A DNA stretch of 64,000 nucleotides from Polytrichum commune (lineage: Eukaryota > Streptophyta > Polytrichopsida > Polytrichales > Polytrichaceae), in contig OX485804.1 of the NCBI GenBank assembly GCA_950295325.1, positions 68,114,033 through 68,178,032 of the forward strand, written 5' to 3'. Numbering within the stretch: the stretch's first letter is position 1; each line of letters begins with the position of its first letter. The translations under genes were made by a program, and so were the position numbers. The notes beneath the pieces were generated by a model that worked only from the letters and a program-made list of their open reading frames with translations, was not told the DNA's origin and searched no databases. Below, one piece after another: positions 1 to 11,354 of the stretch.

Positions 1-113
1 CTAATCTCTTCCATGTATTCGAGGGCATATGAGGATCGTTACTTGCAGAAGATGATTTTGTTAAACTAAATAAGAATTTGGCAGCTCTCTCTGGATCGGA
101 AGATGCACCCTGA
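1..113 (-). pseudogene. Degenerate copy of the 1559-1690 exon-like fragment
   Basis: On the minus strand this begins after an acceptor-like AG and reads GASSDPERAAKFLFSLTK, then loses frame. About 22 bases present in the copy at 1559-1690 are missing here, just after the DPHM residues. The similarity to 1559-1843 also covers the upstream intron-like sequence to about position 262, so this is one arm of a direct repeat about 1.5 kb apart. I do not recognise the protein. The deletion makes this copy non-coding. Confidence 0.5.
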
Positions 114-367
114 AGGGCAGAACTCCCCCACCAATTTCAAAATTCTTTCAAACTCCCTCCCTTTCCTGCGAAGTAGATTACATAAAACCTATCCCAATCT
201 GCTGCAACACAATACAAACCCAACAAAATTTTGATTCAAATTCTTTGAGCAACAAACCCCACCACTCCTTCTACCCCACCAGCAGCAATCGTAACCACGC
301 CAGCAAGATTGCGGTAAGAGGTCAAAATTTAAAAAGAGTCGGGCACTTGTGCCAAGCTTAATCATAC

Positions 368-455
368 CTGGAGCAAATATGTAAGCTTTGAGGCACGATA
401 GAGCACATCATGCTGCTTGCCATTTGCAACATCCAGCAGGATCATGATAACAAGT
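368..455 (-). pseudogene. Kinesin motor-domain exon fragment (SKLT..LLQ region)
   Basis: An 88-base open stretch sits between a good acceptor (CTGCAG) and donor (CAG|GTATGA) on the minus strand. It reads LLDVANGKQHDVLYRASKLT followed by YLLQ. This matches the kinesin segment normally written VPYRDSKLTxLLQ, and the DVANGK part resembles plant kinesin-12 type motors. The canonical YRDSKLT is altered to YRASKLT. The P-loop exon (GQTxSGKT) that should lie between this and the fragment at 1918-2007 is absent from the intervening 1.4 kb, so a working motor is not encoded here. Confidence 0.65.
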
Positions 456-1195
456 CTGCAGGGTCGACACAAACTACTCATTAGAAATATGGAATACTGT
501 TACCACTATCACAAAGTGCTTCTTCCTGAGAAGGAGTTTTATTTACAAGCGTGAACTGTTGCAAAAGTTCTCCCGGTTTAGGGAGCACAAGAATTTAAAG
601 GCGTTTCTCCGTCATTTTCCGGATTTAAACAAATGTAGCTATGATACGGTATTTATCCTGGTAACAACATTTCTGGAAATAGTAGAATTGGTTCCCCAAC
701 CTGTATTCGTGAACGGCATGCAACTAGCTTTTCTTTACGTCACACCAATGTGTTCCTGAACCTCATACGTTCAAGTATCTACGTTTGTCCAACAATAATA
801 CAGTAATGTCCAACAACTCCCTGGACACCTAAAGAGGCACTTGCGAATGTGCAAGTGTTTCTCACACTACATGATGCAGATGGTTCATCAATATAACCCA
901 TATGGAATGAAAAGCCATGCTACATTACAATGGTCGAAGCTTTAGCCAAGCGTGGCATGAACATCTAATTCACAGCATCATCAGTTTTAGAGGGACGTAA
1001 AAGGCGGCTGACGCGTTAACTCAATGGAACACCTGTATTTGATTGGTGTGTGGTTAGGTGAGGATCAAAGAATGACTATGCAATCAAGTAGTACTCAACT
1101 TTATAGGTTCCTCCGTCAAATCAACAGCACTGGAGTTTAAGAAAAATAGCAAGAACAATTCAAAACCAAGTGGGAATTAGAGATCGAAATCTGAC

Positions 1196-1273
1196 CTGCT
1201 CCTAAAGGATACTCAGAGATGCTGCAATCTTCTTTCGTGACAGAAACTCCATCACGAACATCAGCCGCAGTTG
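1196..1273 (-). pseudogene. Unassigned exon-like fragment
   Basis: A 78-base open stretch on the minus strand is flanked by an acceptor (TTACCAG) and a donor (GCAG|GTCAGA). In the open phase it reads TAADVRDGVSVTKEDCSISE followed by YPLGA. I do not recognise the family. Support is only the splice-like borders and the same orientation as the neighbouring kinesin- and calnexin-like fragments, so this is a weak call. Confidence 0.3.
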
Positions 1274-1558
1274 CTGGTAATAAGGATTACGTGTAGTTGA
1301 CGTTCATGTAATCGTTTAGATGGCGTAAATTTCTGCATAAGACAATAGATGTGCTCAAAATTTCCGTTTACATCTTAGTTGCAAATTGTGCACAGGAGGT
1401 GGATGCAATTCAAGTTGAAGCCAAAGTACTTGTTCACTCTGACAGTAGGGTACTTCAAGAATACTTCTTCACAACCTGCCTGCCTTGTAATTTATTCAAT
1501 AACAACGGTTTAGGGTTTGGGATAAGTCCCTACTTCAATTATGAAGCGTGTAGCTAGA

Positions 1559-1690
1559 ACTAATCTCTTCCATGTATTCGAGGGCATTTCGAATAACCTC
1601 TCTTTCCATATGAGGATCGTTACTTGCAGAAGATGATTTTGTTAAATTAAATAAGAATTTGGCAGCTCTCTCTGGATCGGAAGAAACACC
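1559..1690 (-). pseudogene. Exon-like fragment, intact member of a direct repeat
   Basis: After a pyrimidine-rich acceptor (TTCTGCCCTTCAG) the minus strand is open through GVSSDPERAAKFLFNLTKSS, SASNDPHMEREVIRNALEYM and EEIS. The copy at 1-113 has the same start but a frameshift. The residue pattern suggests a helical protein segment. I cannot assign a family. The exact 3' border is uncertain because no clear GT donor follows the last residues. Confidence 0.4.
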
Positions 1691-1917
1691 CTGAAGGGCA
1701 GAACTCCCCCACCAATTTTAAAATTCTTTCAAACTCCCTCCCTTTCCCGCGAAGTAAATTACATAAAACCTATCCCAATCTGCTGCAACACAGTACAAAC
1801 CCAACAAAATTTTGATTCAAATTCTTTGAGCAACAAACCCCACTGTATATTGAAGACATCATTATTCATTAGCACATGCAGATAACAGGACATTGAATAC
1901 TTGCAGAAATCAAGTAC

Positions 1918-2007
1918 CATTAAAACCAGCCACAGAATATAGAACAACGTCCTTGGCGCGCTCTTCATAGATGTTGATATTCTTTACTGCTGATCCAAAT
2001 ATCGTGT
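1918..2007 (-). pseudogene. Kinesin motor-domain exon fragment (upstream of P-loop)
   Basis: A 90-base exon lies between the acceptor TTTGCGCAG and the donor AATG|GTACTT. It reads TIFGSAVKNINIYEERAKDV followed by VLYSVAGFN. In kinesins this is the block VFG..x..VYxxxAKxVVxSVxxGxNG immediately before the AYGQTxSGKT P-loop, and the exon ends exactly where the P-loop exon should begin. No P-loop follows within the visible downstream sequence. A second motor exon is at 368-455. Either a truncated gene or a captured fragment. Confidence 0.65.
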
Positions 2008-2483
2008 CTGCGCAAATTGGGAAGGCAGTATAGTGACCCCCAAGAGTTAAAATCCATCCACAAGCGTACAGTGAGAACAAGGAAGATCCAAAAACCTGTA
2101 CCACCACCATAAAAGGGAATTCTAAGCTACGAAACTCTTCAGAACGTAAAGAGACGTTGGGTCATCAGAGACAGGAATCTCAAGGTAAGAATCGAGTGAG
2201 TGCTCTACGAATGCTAGTCCAATTACAATTCATGGCCACTTCAGGAGGGAAATATGATTTTTAGAATCCGCAAGTTAAAACTTTGAAAGATTAGTCAGTC
2301 ACCCATCAACTTTGATAAAATCCTCAGTGCAAATACACTGGTGAGGATCAAGTCTATGCAGGGAGGGTAGATCTCTATCCCAAAGTGGCGATAACACTGA
2401 CATAATTTATTTGAGACCTTGGTACAGATTAGGCACATATGATTGATCATCATTGGGTGCTATATGTTCCTTGTATTTCGTAC

Positions 2484-2553
2484 CTCCATAACCACTGCTC
2501 TGAGAGACGACCCATCTTTCTTTGAAATCTTCATCGAAGGAATCGTAAAACAC
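2484..2553 (-). pseudogene. Calnexin/calreticulin-like exon fragment
   Basis: A 70-base exon lies between the acceptor TGTAACAG and the donor GGAG|GTACGA. It reads VFYDSFDEDFKERWVVSQSS followed by GYG. This resembles the N-terminal calnexin block (FYESFDExFxGRWIVSExxxYxG), the start of the lectin domain of this ER lectin chaperone. No further calnexin exon is visible downstream. The next recognisable fragments on the same strand are kinesin-like, so this looks like an isolated captured or relic exon. Confidence 0.5.
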
Positions 2554-2611
2554 CTGTTACACAAACATAATAGTAGAAATGGGTTAATTGGTTTGTGTCC
2601 ACTAACATAAA

Positions 2612-3390
2612 CGCCAGATGCCTTTCACAAGTGAGCCGTGTAAGCTATCGCCTCTTGTCTATTAAATCTATAACATGCTCGTTTTCAAATCCAAAGCTTC
2701 CCAAAGTGACACCAGAAACGTGTTAATAAAAGCGAAAGAGCGCGAAAAATACGAGAAAGCAATTGCGAATCGGTTGAGAAGTGCGCCGCAAGATATAATA
2801 ATTTTGACTCCCTCGCATCTCTCTCGCATCTCTCTCCAATCCGTCTTCCCCGAGGTCTTGGTGGATGCCAAAGGGAATGCACGCCAGATGCCTTTGTCAA
2901 GTAATACTTGTGCACTCTTAGTTCTTGTCTCTTGAATCTAGAACATGCTGGTTTTCGATTCCAAAGGCTAATGAATAGCATCAGAAAAATGTATAATGAA
3001 ATAGGAAGAGCGCGAGAAATACGAAAAAGGAATCGTGAGTCGGTTTGGAGTGTGTGCCACCAGCCACATCACACAGACAGAATAATGTGACCACCTGACA
3101 TCGCTCTCTCAATCCGTCTTCCTCGAAGACTTGGTTGATGTCTATTCGAATACACCCCAGATGCCTTTCATGTCAAGTAAGACGCGGAAACTATTGCTTC
3201 TTGTGTACTGATTCTACAACATCGTCGTTCTCAATTCCGAAGCCTTGCCAAATAACAACAGAAACATATAGAAAATGACGAAAGAGCGCGAGAAGTACGA
3301 AGAAAAAATCGAGTATCAGTTAAAGTGTGCGGCAGTAGTGACCTTGCAGAGACGAGACGCCGGCGGTGAATCCAACACATGAGGAGCAGC
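2612..3390. repeat. Tandem repeat, about 270-bp unit, three copies
   Basis: Units begin with (C/G)CCAGATGCCTTT at about 2612, 2882 and 3155. Each carries, in order, a CTCTTGT..AATCTA.AACAT segment, a GAGCGCGA(A/G)AA(A/G)TACGA segment and a C.TC..CAATCCGTCTTCC segment. Copies are diverged. The short open frames inside them differ between units, so I see no conserved coding. The array lies between the gene fragments and the telo-box-like motif. Confidence 0.75.
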
Positions 3391-3546
3391 AGGACGCATC
3401 GTACACTGAGAATCCAAGCAAGAAAAAGAAAAAAATCGAAGCCTCGGCACACAACCTCGGCAGCGGGACGAGAGAGCAATCCACTGCGGTGAATGGCGAT
3501 GAAGGCGACCAAGAGGCGCAGTGTGAGCGGCCCGAAATCGCTAACT

Positions 3547-3562
3547 AACCCTAACCCTAAAA
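3547..3562 (+). promoter_or_regulatory. Telo-box-like motif (two CCCTAA units)
   Basis: The sequence AACCCTAACCCTAAAA matches the plant telomere repeat and the telo-box found in many plant 5' regions. A CTAGGTGACGTGGACG stretch follows within 20 bases and contains an ACGT core (G-box/ABRE type). Without an adjacent confirmed transcription start I cannot say whether it is a promoter element or a short interstitial telomere repeat. Confidence 0.4.
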
Positions 3563-3569
3563 CGCCTAG

Positions 3570-4260
3570 GTGACGTGGACGCAGGAGAGGCCAGCATTTC
3601 GGGAGGCGGCTCTAGGCCTCCTCCTCGACAATTGTATACTCAATTACAATGGTAATGTGCAAAATTGTTCCCACCTAAATCAAGACATAACAAAAATTAC
3701 CCAAGGTTGTGCGTGCAAAGTTTGTATTCTCCAATCAAAAGGTTACATAGGAATGAATGTAGTTTGGCAAGTCTTAAAAATCAAGGCCACCAATACGTTT
3801 AGACTTGGTGAATGATAAGAAATATAAAGATATAAAATACAACATGTATAATTATAGATCTTTTTGGAAGGTGAAAATATCATTTATAATAAATAGAAAT
3901 TTATTGTTTCTACATTTTTAATACATGTTCAAGTTTTTGGAAATAATTATAATTTACAAAAACAAACCCCATATTTACGTCCACTAAGTCCAAATGTTAT
4001 TCTCTCAATCCATTTGAAATTTTATTCAACTAAGTCCAAATGCCATGTGCTTGTATTCCAATTTTCATGGTAGAGGTATTATGAAAATATTGCCTTGGAA
4101 TTAGTTGGATGGTTGTGTAGTGTGAGCAAGCACACTTGGCAATGTGTGCAAAAATGCTCTAAATGAAAGCAACTTTCTCCAATGTGTACAAAACATTGAT
4201 TATATATAGGATTTTAAAAAATTATATTTTTGGGTGATAAATGAATAGCTTCAGTCCAAC
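3570..4260. other. AT-rich stretch, no gene seen
   Basis: No open frame here resembles a protein. Part of the interval reads as low-complexity AT-rich intergenic DNA that precedes the duplicated block at 4.26 kb. Confidence 0.5.
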
Positions 4261-5001
4261 ATTTGAGAAGAAGGTGCACAAAATCCAAGAAAGGTTTGGT
4301 TATAGGTATAATAAATAGCCATGAACTAGCACAAGCAAATTGGATAGCCACAGTTGTAGTTTTTCATAAGAAAGGACAGAGCCTCACGGTTCTACCGTTT
4401 TCTTGTTCACTTATCCATAAGAAGTATCATCCAAAATGCTACCAAAGTGACATTAAATACCATATGACACTATATATCATATTCAGTGTAGTGTCCAACG
4501 GAGTGCACTTCATTCTTATTTCCAAAGTCATTAAAAATGTGCACAAGTTTGTTCTTTATAATTAAATAAGAGAAATATCATACATGCCACTATTGGTCAA
4601 GCCTTGTATTTGTTACGTTTATTTTTGTACGCCCTTCTAATTGTTATCTTTCTAAGTGTTAAAATTAACAACGAATTATTTTGCTACATGTTATCATTCC
4701 AATGCCATTTGTGCCAACAATCTTCACCCCCCAACTTGTAATATTTAAAGAGGGTTATTTGCAGTTGGATTGTTGTCTCGCAAGATTTGACCAGTGGTTG
4801 GAATTCAGATGATAATCATAAGTAATCGGGCAACTTCAAATCTTGGTAAAAATGTACATGACAAATTGTCAGTGGATGAAATACTCACTCTTTTGATAAC
4901 TCGATTATATGGTACCTATCTGTGCATGTATTGCTGGAAGGTAGAGGGAAGCCAAGAGTCTCCAATTCACCATCCACTTTATATTCCAAATTGACTTTAA
5001 A

Positions 5002-5696
5002 ATGCCAAAGGAGCCAATTGAACTTTCACGAGATTTATGGCCTTGCTCTTGGACACAGCTCTCAAATCCTACACTGGGAAACTTGAAATATTTCCTCAGA
5101 GATGCCATGAACAATTTAATCACTTTTGTGTCAAGGCTCACGCCTCAAATTGAGAGTCGCACCGTCTCGGCAAATACCACCCTCTTTGCTACAGATAAAA
5201 GGTTTGAAGACATGTTCACATGACAAGAAATGTTCGTTTGTACATTTATCCCAAAACCGGTAAACTTTTTCCTTAAATCTGATGTCATTAGGGTTTCTAG
5301 AGATGAATGTCTTGCATAATTTAGTTCCCGTCACTTAGACATGCCTCACAGTGCAGGACACAGACTCCTAATCAGATTGGAAGAGTGCAACACGACTTTG
5401 TTTAGTACCATCCCTTTGGAGGAACTCCACAGACGGCTTATCTGATGCCCCTTCAAAAACTTGGCTCAAATGTTCCTTGTAATCAAGAGCCTACTCCTAC
5501 CCAACACAAATGTGCAGAAAAAGGAAACGTTTTACCAAATGAAAAGACTAAATTCTTACAGCTTGTGCAATCCAACATATTGCTTAAAAACACTAGAGGC
5601 CCACCACTTTACTGTGACTTGCCTCTGCAAATAGGATTGTGGTCTTCTCCTGTTCATGCTGATAATGCTCTAAATGTACATGGTCACAAGAAGTGA
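5002..5696 (+). pseudogene. Decayed open frame, paralogous to 34.93-35.62 kb
   Basis: Plus-strand frames read KEPIELSRDLWPCSW, then VIRVSRDECLA, then MPLQKLGSNVPCNQEP and a C-terminal ALNVHGHKK. Stops and a frame change interrupt them. The paralogue near CBL preserves much of the same reading but has its own interruptions. I do not recognise the protein. Conservation between the copies may only reflect recent duplication. Confidence 0.35.
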
Positions 5697-5716
5697 CTGA
5701 CAGGAGCCATTGATGT

Positions 5717-6178
5717 TTGAATACTTGAGAAAGTAGACGGCATTACTAAAATATTATAAAATATACACACTAAATCAGCACACTAAATTTAAGTGTCATT
5801 TTAGAATGACAAAAACAATTTCAAATGGTAAGTCATAAAAATTATGACCTCAATGTTAATAAGGAATTTATAATTTTATTTGACCTCCAAGTTAATTACG
5901 TGCTTCATTGATGGTTTCACTTCCGGAATGAAATCCCAATGAATTGCTTATTTACTTGTTGGAAGTGCACATATATATTGGATTTTAGACCTTGAAGGTG
6001 AAGTGCACTCATTATGGGATTTGTAGTCAAGCGGCCTTCAAGAATGCAAGTGCAATGTTTTTTTCCAAGTTGAGCGGGGTAGGCAGCAGTTTTCGATCGG
6101 GTTCAAAACTTTCACTGGAGGCTGCCCCTGCCCGGATCTGACACTCCCCATAGTTCGTATGGGGAAACTTAATGTCCG
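5717..6178. mobile_element. Half of a foldback element
   Basis: The sequence from AATACTTG.GAAAGTAG to the end near GAGGCTGCCCC matches the right arm of the complete foldback element at 26883-28139 in the same orientation. The other arm is missing. It sits inside the truncated CBL copy, at the breakpoint where CBL exons 7 and 8 are lost. Confidence 0.65.
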
Positions 6179-6222
6179 CAGAATTATACAGATGTACACA
6201 CAAGGAGGAATGGCAACTCAAC

Positions 6223-6302
6223 CTTATCCAATATCTCTCCAATGACTTCATATGTCAGATCCATATTCGATACCCTCAGCAATGCATCCAGCATTTGCTC
6301 AC
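6223..6302 (-). pseudogene. CBL exon 6 relic with frameshift
   Basis: This is an 80-base copy of CBL exon 6 (81 bases at 36341-36421). One A is missing after the start (GTGAGCAAATG instead of GTGAAGCAAATG), so the frame is lost. Splice-site dinucleotides are retained on both sides. Other CBL exons are not found nearby. A non-functional duplicate. Confidence 0.8.
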
Positions 6303-6372
6303 CTGCCACAACATAGGCTTCTTATTGGTTTATCTATAGGTATCATCCTCTTAATGCAAAGACAAAAATACA

Positions 6373-9300
6373 CATAATTACATAGGATTGTGAACCTAAT
6401 TACATTTATAAGCATGATATTTATCGGGAGCATACTATATTGTCAAAGTGGGATTTTAATTTGGTGCCACACATGTGGTTTATAGCATGCTTAGAAGCAG
6501 ATAGTTGGAGGGACTTATCTATGTGAGAAATGATATGTATAAAGAACTGGACTGAGGTGCAGGTTATAACTAAAATATTCAATTGCATGGTAATTTCCTT
6601 TGATAAGACATGCAGTTATGACAATATTTAAACGAAATTGATTAAATTGTCATTATTCATTGATAGATTATATAGGCATGCATCACAACGTAGTACACTC
6701 ATTTTTTATTGGTATGTCTCAATATCATATCATTCAAATAATTACTGAGAATTCTTATATCTCTCATTGAATTTTAGATAGTTATATTGAAAGTACATTG
6801 ACAAATCCGCTCATGGAATTGAGGAAAGGACCAAATAGGTAAGCGTTTGAAACACATCCAATTTTACTCACATACAAGCGTGAACCGGAAAGCATGGTGT
6901 TAGATCTTTGAACTGAGTTACCGTAAGTGCAGTGAAATCTTGGTGGTTGTCATTGTGGGATTCGGTTTCAATGTGTGCATACACGTGTTTTCACGGCGAC
7001 CATGAGCACTCCCTCACATCTAAAGGGAATGGACCTTTGAGTTGAGCTCATTGTGCTTAGTATGCTTGTATCCAGGTTTGTGGAGGTGCCACATGATGTT
7101 ATCCACATTTGCTGGGACCTTTTTTGGGTGGTGGTTATTGGCAGGAATAAGACTGTTATGGCGCATTGCAAGCTCAAGGATGTATGACACGAGGGCAAGC
7201 CATGAATGGTAGGCCTCTTGGTACATCATGGGCCCTTCATTAGCAACCATGCAAACTTTACATTTGGCAAACCTCAGGTTAACTCAAGCAATGTTTGGGC
7301 AAGGCCATGTGTCATGAAGCTATGTGCCACATATTGGTATGTTGCCCCAACTGGCCTGGTTCGAGGCAAGAAGCCTAATTGGTGTGTTTTCAAAAAAAAT
7401 CCTAAGCCACAAATCTTATTCAATTTCTAAAAACAACATCCAATAGCGGTTCACAAATTATATAGCACCCCACCTTCTTAACCATCAAAAAAAAGACAAT
7501 AAAATTAAGATTCCTTAACCCCAAAAGAACATGTGAATTTTAGCACATTTGGGCTTCTTAAGCATTTAGCGATGTACATGGATGTGACATGGCCCCTGGC
7601 CATCACATTGCTTCATGTTAGGATGTGATGCCCACTAATGTGGTAATTTTTTTATGTGCCCCAATTTTTGTAAAAAAACAAATCCCATTTTGGACCAATT
7701 GTTGTATTGGATGCAACCAATAGTTGGCTTCTTAAAAGGAAACTTAAGATTCCAAGAAATCTAAAAAACATATATGAACTGTAAAACCATGTTAGATGTA
7801 AGATTTTGTTAGATGCAAGATCTCACCATCCTAAAAAGTTCATATTTTAAATTTAAAAAAAATCCCCTAGAAGTCAATTGATCCTAGTCCATTGCAAGAA
7901 TCAAATTTGAGAAATTGGTTGTTGTGGATTGATTGCTAAACCAAAAATTCCAAAAATCCAAAAAAATCCAAAAAATCTTGGATGGTCAAATTTTATAAAT
8001 TTATTTTTCTTTTGCAATCAATCATTGTGTCAACTATTATTTTGCAGCCGATTCCATGTTAACCACAAAATAGCAGTTGACATGACTGTTGACCAGAGGG
8101 TTGACCACGTCAATTTGCCCCTAGGTAAAATGCTAAATATACCCCCCCACACATGTGATTTTTGGGTCCGGCATCACGTTGGTATCATAGGATGTGACAA
8201 ATGTGGACGTGAAATCCTTAAGGAAAATGACATCAAATACTTCACCTTTATGAACATTTTGCCAATTCCTGGTTCCATTATACTAATATGTCTTAAAATA
8301 CACATTCTTAATCACTCATCCACCTATAATTTAGTTAGATTCTACACCGTCCCCCTCTTTCATTTCTCACATAAACGAGATGGTTAATGAATTATCTTCA
8401 CATTGGATAAAACCAACAATTTCGCTCATTCTTTCTATTCTTTTCTTTTCTTTTCTTGTTAAACCTATTGTTGTGGATTACCATGCATAGAATGTCTTTT
8501 AAGCTTAGTAGGGAATCTCATGAATTGAGTGGAATCATTGAAAACTATGTGTAGCATGTAGATTTTAGCTTGAGATGCAATTGGTTAGAAGGTAGGTACC
8601 TACTAGGAATGGTATCTTTCCTTGATGATGGGGGCATGGATAAATATTCCTCCCTTGTCCCTTGTGTGACTCTTACAATTTAGTACAACCATGTCTCTTG
8701 TGCTTGCTCCAATGTGGTGTCGACACCAACTAGCATGGTGCCAACCAATGGTGTAGATTCTTTTAGGAGGGTTGTTAAGGTGCCTCATGTCATGTAGTGG
8801 TTGGTCGAACATGAGAAGAAGTTGACATGGCATGAATATAAATTGAAAATTTGACTAGAAACGTGCCTATTACACTGGCAAAGTCTTTCGAGTCAAATCA
8901 AAGAATCACAAGGAAGGTAAGCGGACTTGGAAACATGCATTGTTCGGCTCTGCAACCACTTATTGTGGGACTCTATGCCACAAGAAATTAGGGCAAGATG
9001 ATTAGCAAATCCAAATCGTGTGCATGATAGCCAAGTCCCTCAAAATATTTGGAACTCGTATGAAAATCCTACTCATTTTCTATTCCCCTCCTTTGTCTGT
9101 GAGATCACACATGATAATTACATAGCATTTTTGAGGAGTGTGCATCTGTTCATGTGGGCTCATAGAATATATCTATGGGATGCCCCAACCTAGTGCAAGG
9201 AGACTCAAATTAAGACTCAATTTGTACTAGGACGGAGCATCCCATGGTTATATTCTATGGGCCCAGATGAATGGACGCACACTGCTAAATAATGTTATGT

Positions 9301-9907
9301 AGTTAATAAGTTAGTGGTGAAGGTAAGCAAGCCTAATTTGCTTACTCAACTTAAACAAAACATGTATTTGAGTGGTTTGTGGGCAAGTCTATGTCTAAGA
9401 ATGGACACCAAAAGGCCTTGTGTAGAAATTACGAGCTCAAAATTTGTTAACCATTCTAGGTTGAATGTTCAACATTAGTGTGTGAGTGTGTGTGTGTGGG
9501 GGGGGGGGGAAACCGATATGGTCATATAATGAGCTTGAGATTCTTCACTTTGATAACAAATAAGAAGTTCACGTGAGCATTGAAAATTATGAGGAAAATG
9601 ACCATGAACACAATTTAAAAGGCCAATCACCCATACACTAATCGCGTGGTTCATATTCTACAAGAAGTGGGTGTTGACCTAAAAGTATCTATTTAAGGCA
9701 TGCTTACCTTAAGATATGCAAGCATTACTTTGTTACCTTTCTCAATCAAACACCTATAGGCGATTGGTGTGTGCCATAAATGAGGATCAAGAACAAACAC
9801 CACAAAGACACATGTTTAACAAAGATTAGATTATGTGTTCAATTTTTAATACACTCAATAGTGAACATAATTGGAAGAACATATGTATTTAGTTTAGAAA
9901 CCAACAA
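6373..9907. repeat. Repeat block paralogous to 43.0-49.4 kb
   Basis: Matches run along 6.55-7.43 kb with 43.0-43.5/44.97-45.3 kb, 7.95-8.6 kb with 45.4-46.4 kb, and 8.7-9.9 kb with 47.0-49.4 kb. No credible gene is present. The longest frame (7929-8387) is rich in low-complexity segments and is not conserved in the second copy. A GT/poly-G tract lies at about 9480-9510. Confidence 0.6.
9118..9304. mobile_element. Hairpin MITE
   Basis: The arms GTGTGCATCTGTTCATGTGG and its near-complement CCAGATGAATGGACGCACAC enclose a short centre that itself folds (AACCTAGTGCAAGG / GTACTAGG). The copy at 47843-48024 is a better palindrome (GCAGTGTGC .. GCACACTGC). It has no coding capacity. The class is not determined because I cannot separate TIR from target duplication. 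Confidence 0.6.
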
Positions 9908-10844
9908 CATGCACTTCCAATAACGATAACTAAATTAGGGAAAATTTGATCTTCAATCCATTTTTTTGTTGGTGTTTCATTGTAGATTTGCTAATGCAAC
10001 ACAAGTTTTGTTTGTGTGAATCTAATCAGTAGAAATTGGAGATCATGCCCAAAAAAGGCCAAATAACACCCACATAAGTACCAAGCTATGGTATATTTTT
10101 CATGCAAAGGACGTGAAGTGCCCGGATATTAATTTATTTTGAATTGTTCCATGCTGTCATCATCTGAGATTAAATGCTAGAAGCCCACAACCATGGGCCT
10201 CAATAGCGGGGCCGGGCACGTGGATGTTATCCGTGCAACTTACTTTGGGCTGAAATCATATTACAAAAACTTAATTTTCTTTTATACATTCATTCATATA
10301 GCAATCACAATGAATAAATAAATATTGTGTTTTGTAACTGTGATAATAAATGTTCATCATAATGTGGAATATTGATAAATTAGCATGCGGCAGCCTACAT
10401 TGCACATATTCGTGTAAGTTGCTAGAGATCTAAAATTATCATGTATGCTAATCATCAAAGTGACACTATCTGTTAACATAAATAACTTCTTGAAGTGAAT
10501 AATTATTTACATCATGGCACCTAGCGTTAGTTAGCACATTGGAGTACTTGGTGTGATAGATTTACATTATAGTATGTAAAAAGAAGATATTATTGAACAT
10601 AGTAATGCCAAGTGTCATGTGGTTACACTAATGGTCAAGTTATTGATCATTAGTGTAACTTACTTATAGACCTCATAATAGGAGAGGTAACATTATTTAC
10701 CACAAACCGTGCACATCATTTCTGGTATATAGTGTCACTTACTATTTAGAATTACACAATGCAATAACTTCTTACTCTTGACTTCAATTTTCACTCACAA
10801 AAGTTGAATGGGTGGTTCGGACATTATAGAGCATAAATGACTTT

Positions 10845-11008
10845 AACACCATATTCGAAATTTTGGGAGATTTCCAGTTTCCCAATTTGATGACAGTTTA
10901 GGTGGAGTCGACCTAAAATGTACCCAGTGGGTACATTTTAGGTCGACTCAACCTAAACTGTATTTTCCCAAAATCATGGAATTTTCCCAAAATTTCGAAT
11001 ATGGTGTT
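10845..11008. mobile_element. 164-bp hairpin MITE with CTTT target duplication
   Basis: The terminal repeats AACACCATATTCGAAATTTT and the exact complement at the right end are flanked by CTTT on both sides. Block B has the empty site (ATGACTTTGCG) near 21925. The centre is a second palindrome (TACCCAGTGGGTA flanked by matching arms). No coding capacity. The insertion postdates the block duplication, or was lost cleanly from B. Confidence 0.85.
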
Positions 11009-11354
11009 CTTTGCGTGGTAAAATTTTACATTCTCAATATATAGTTATAGCATTGTGTAACTCCGAATAGTAAGTGACACTAAATACCATAAACGGTGCA
11101 GTGGTGACATGTTATTTTTTGGGGTGGCCATATAAAGCCAAAACTTGGTAATGATTTTAGTGCTTCCCACACCCTTAGGAATTGTCAAATGATAAAACAA
11201 TAAAGAAATCCAAGTATTTGTTTATAGTGTCTTGGAACCATAGCACGATGGAAAACGTTTTTGTCATGTTTGTAATGGGCACATACCATTACTCAACATA
11301 ATTTGTTAGAGCATTCCCTTCTAATTTGAAGGAGCTAACAATAGGTCCAACCTA

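Larger units (their letters stand above)
4260..6372. repeat. Truncated segmental copy of the region downstream of the CBL gene
   Basis: This block matches 32.95-33.49 kb plus 34.85-36.48 kb in the same order and orientation. It lacks the CACTA element at 33494-34846. Its 35648-36290 equivalent (CBL exons 7 and 8) is replaced by half of a foldback element at about 5717-6178. Similarity stops at about 6372 inside the former CBL intron. It is therefore a broken copy of the CBL 3' end and flank. Confidence 0.7.

Noticed and set aside
7929-8387. 152-codon plus-strand frame
   Set aside because: Starts in low-complexity KIPKIQKNPK-like sequence, and the paralogous block at 45.4-46.2 kb does not keep the frame.
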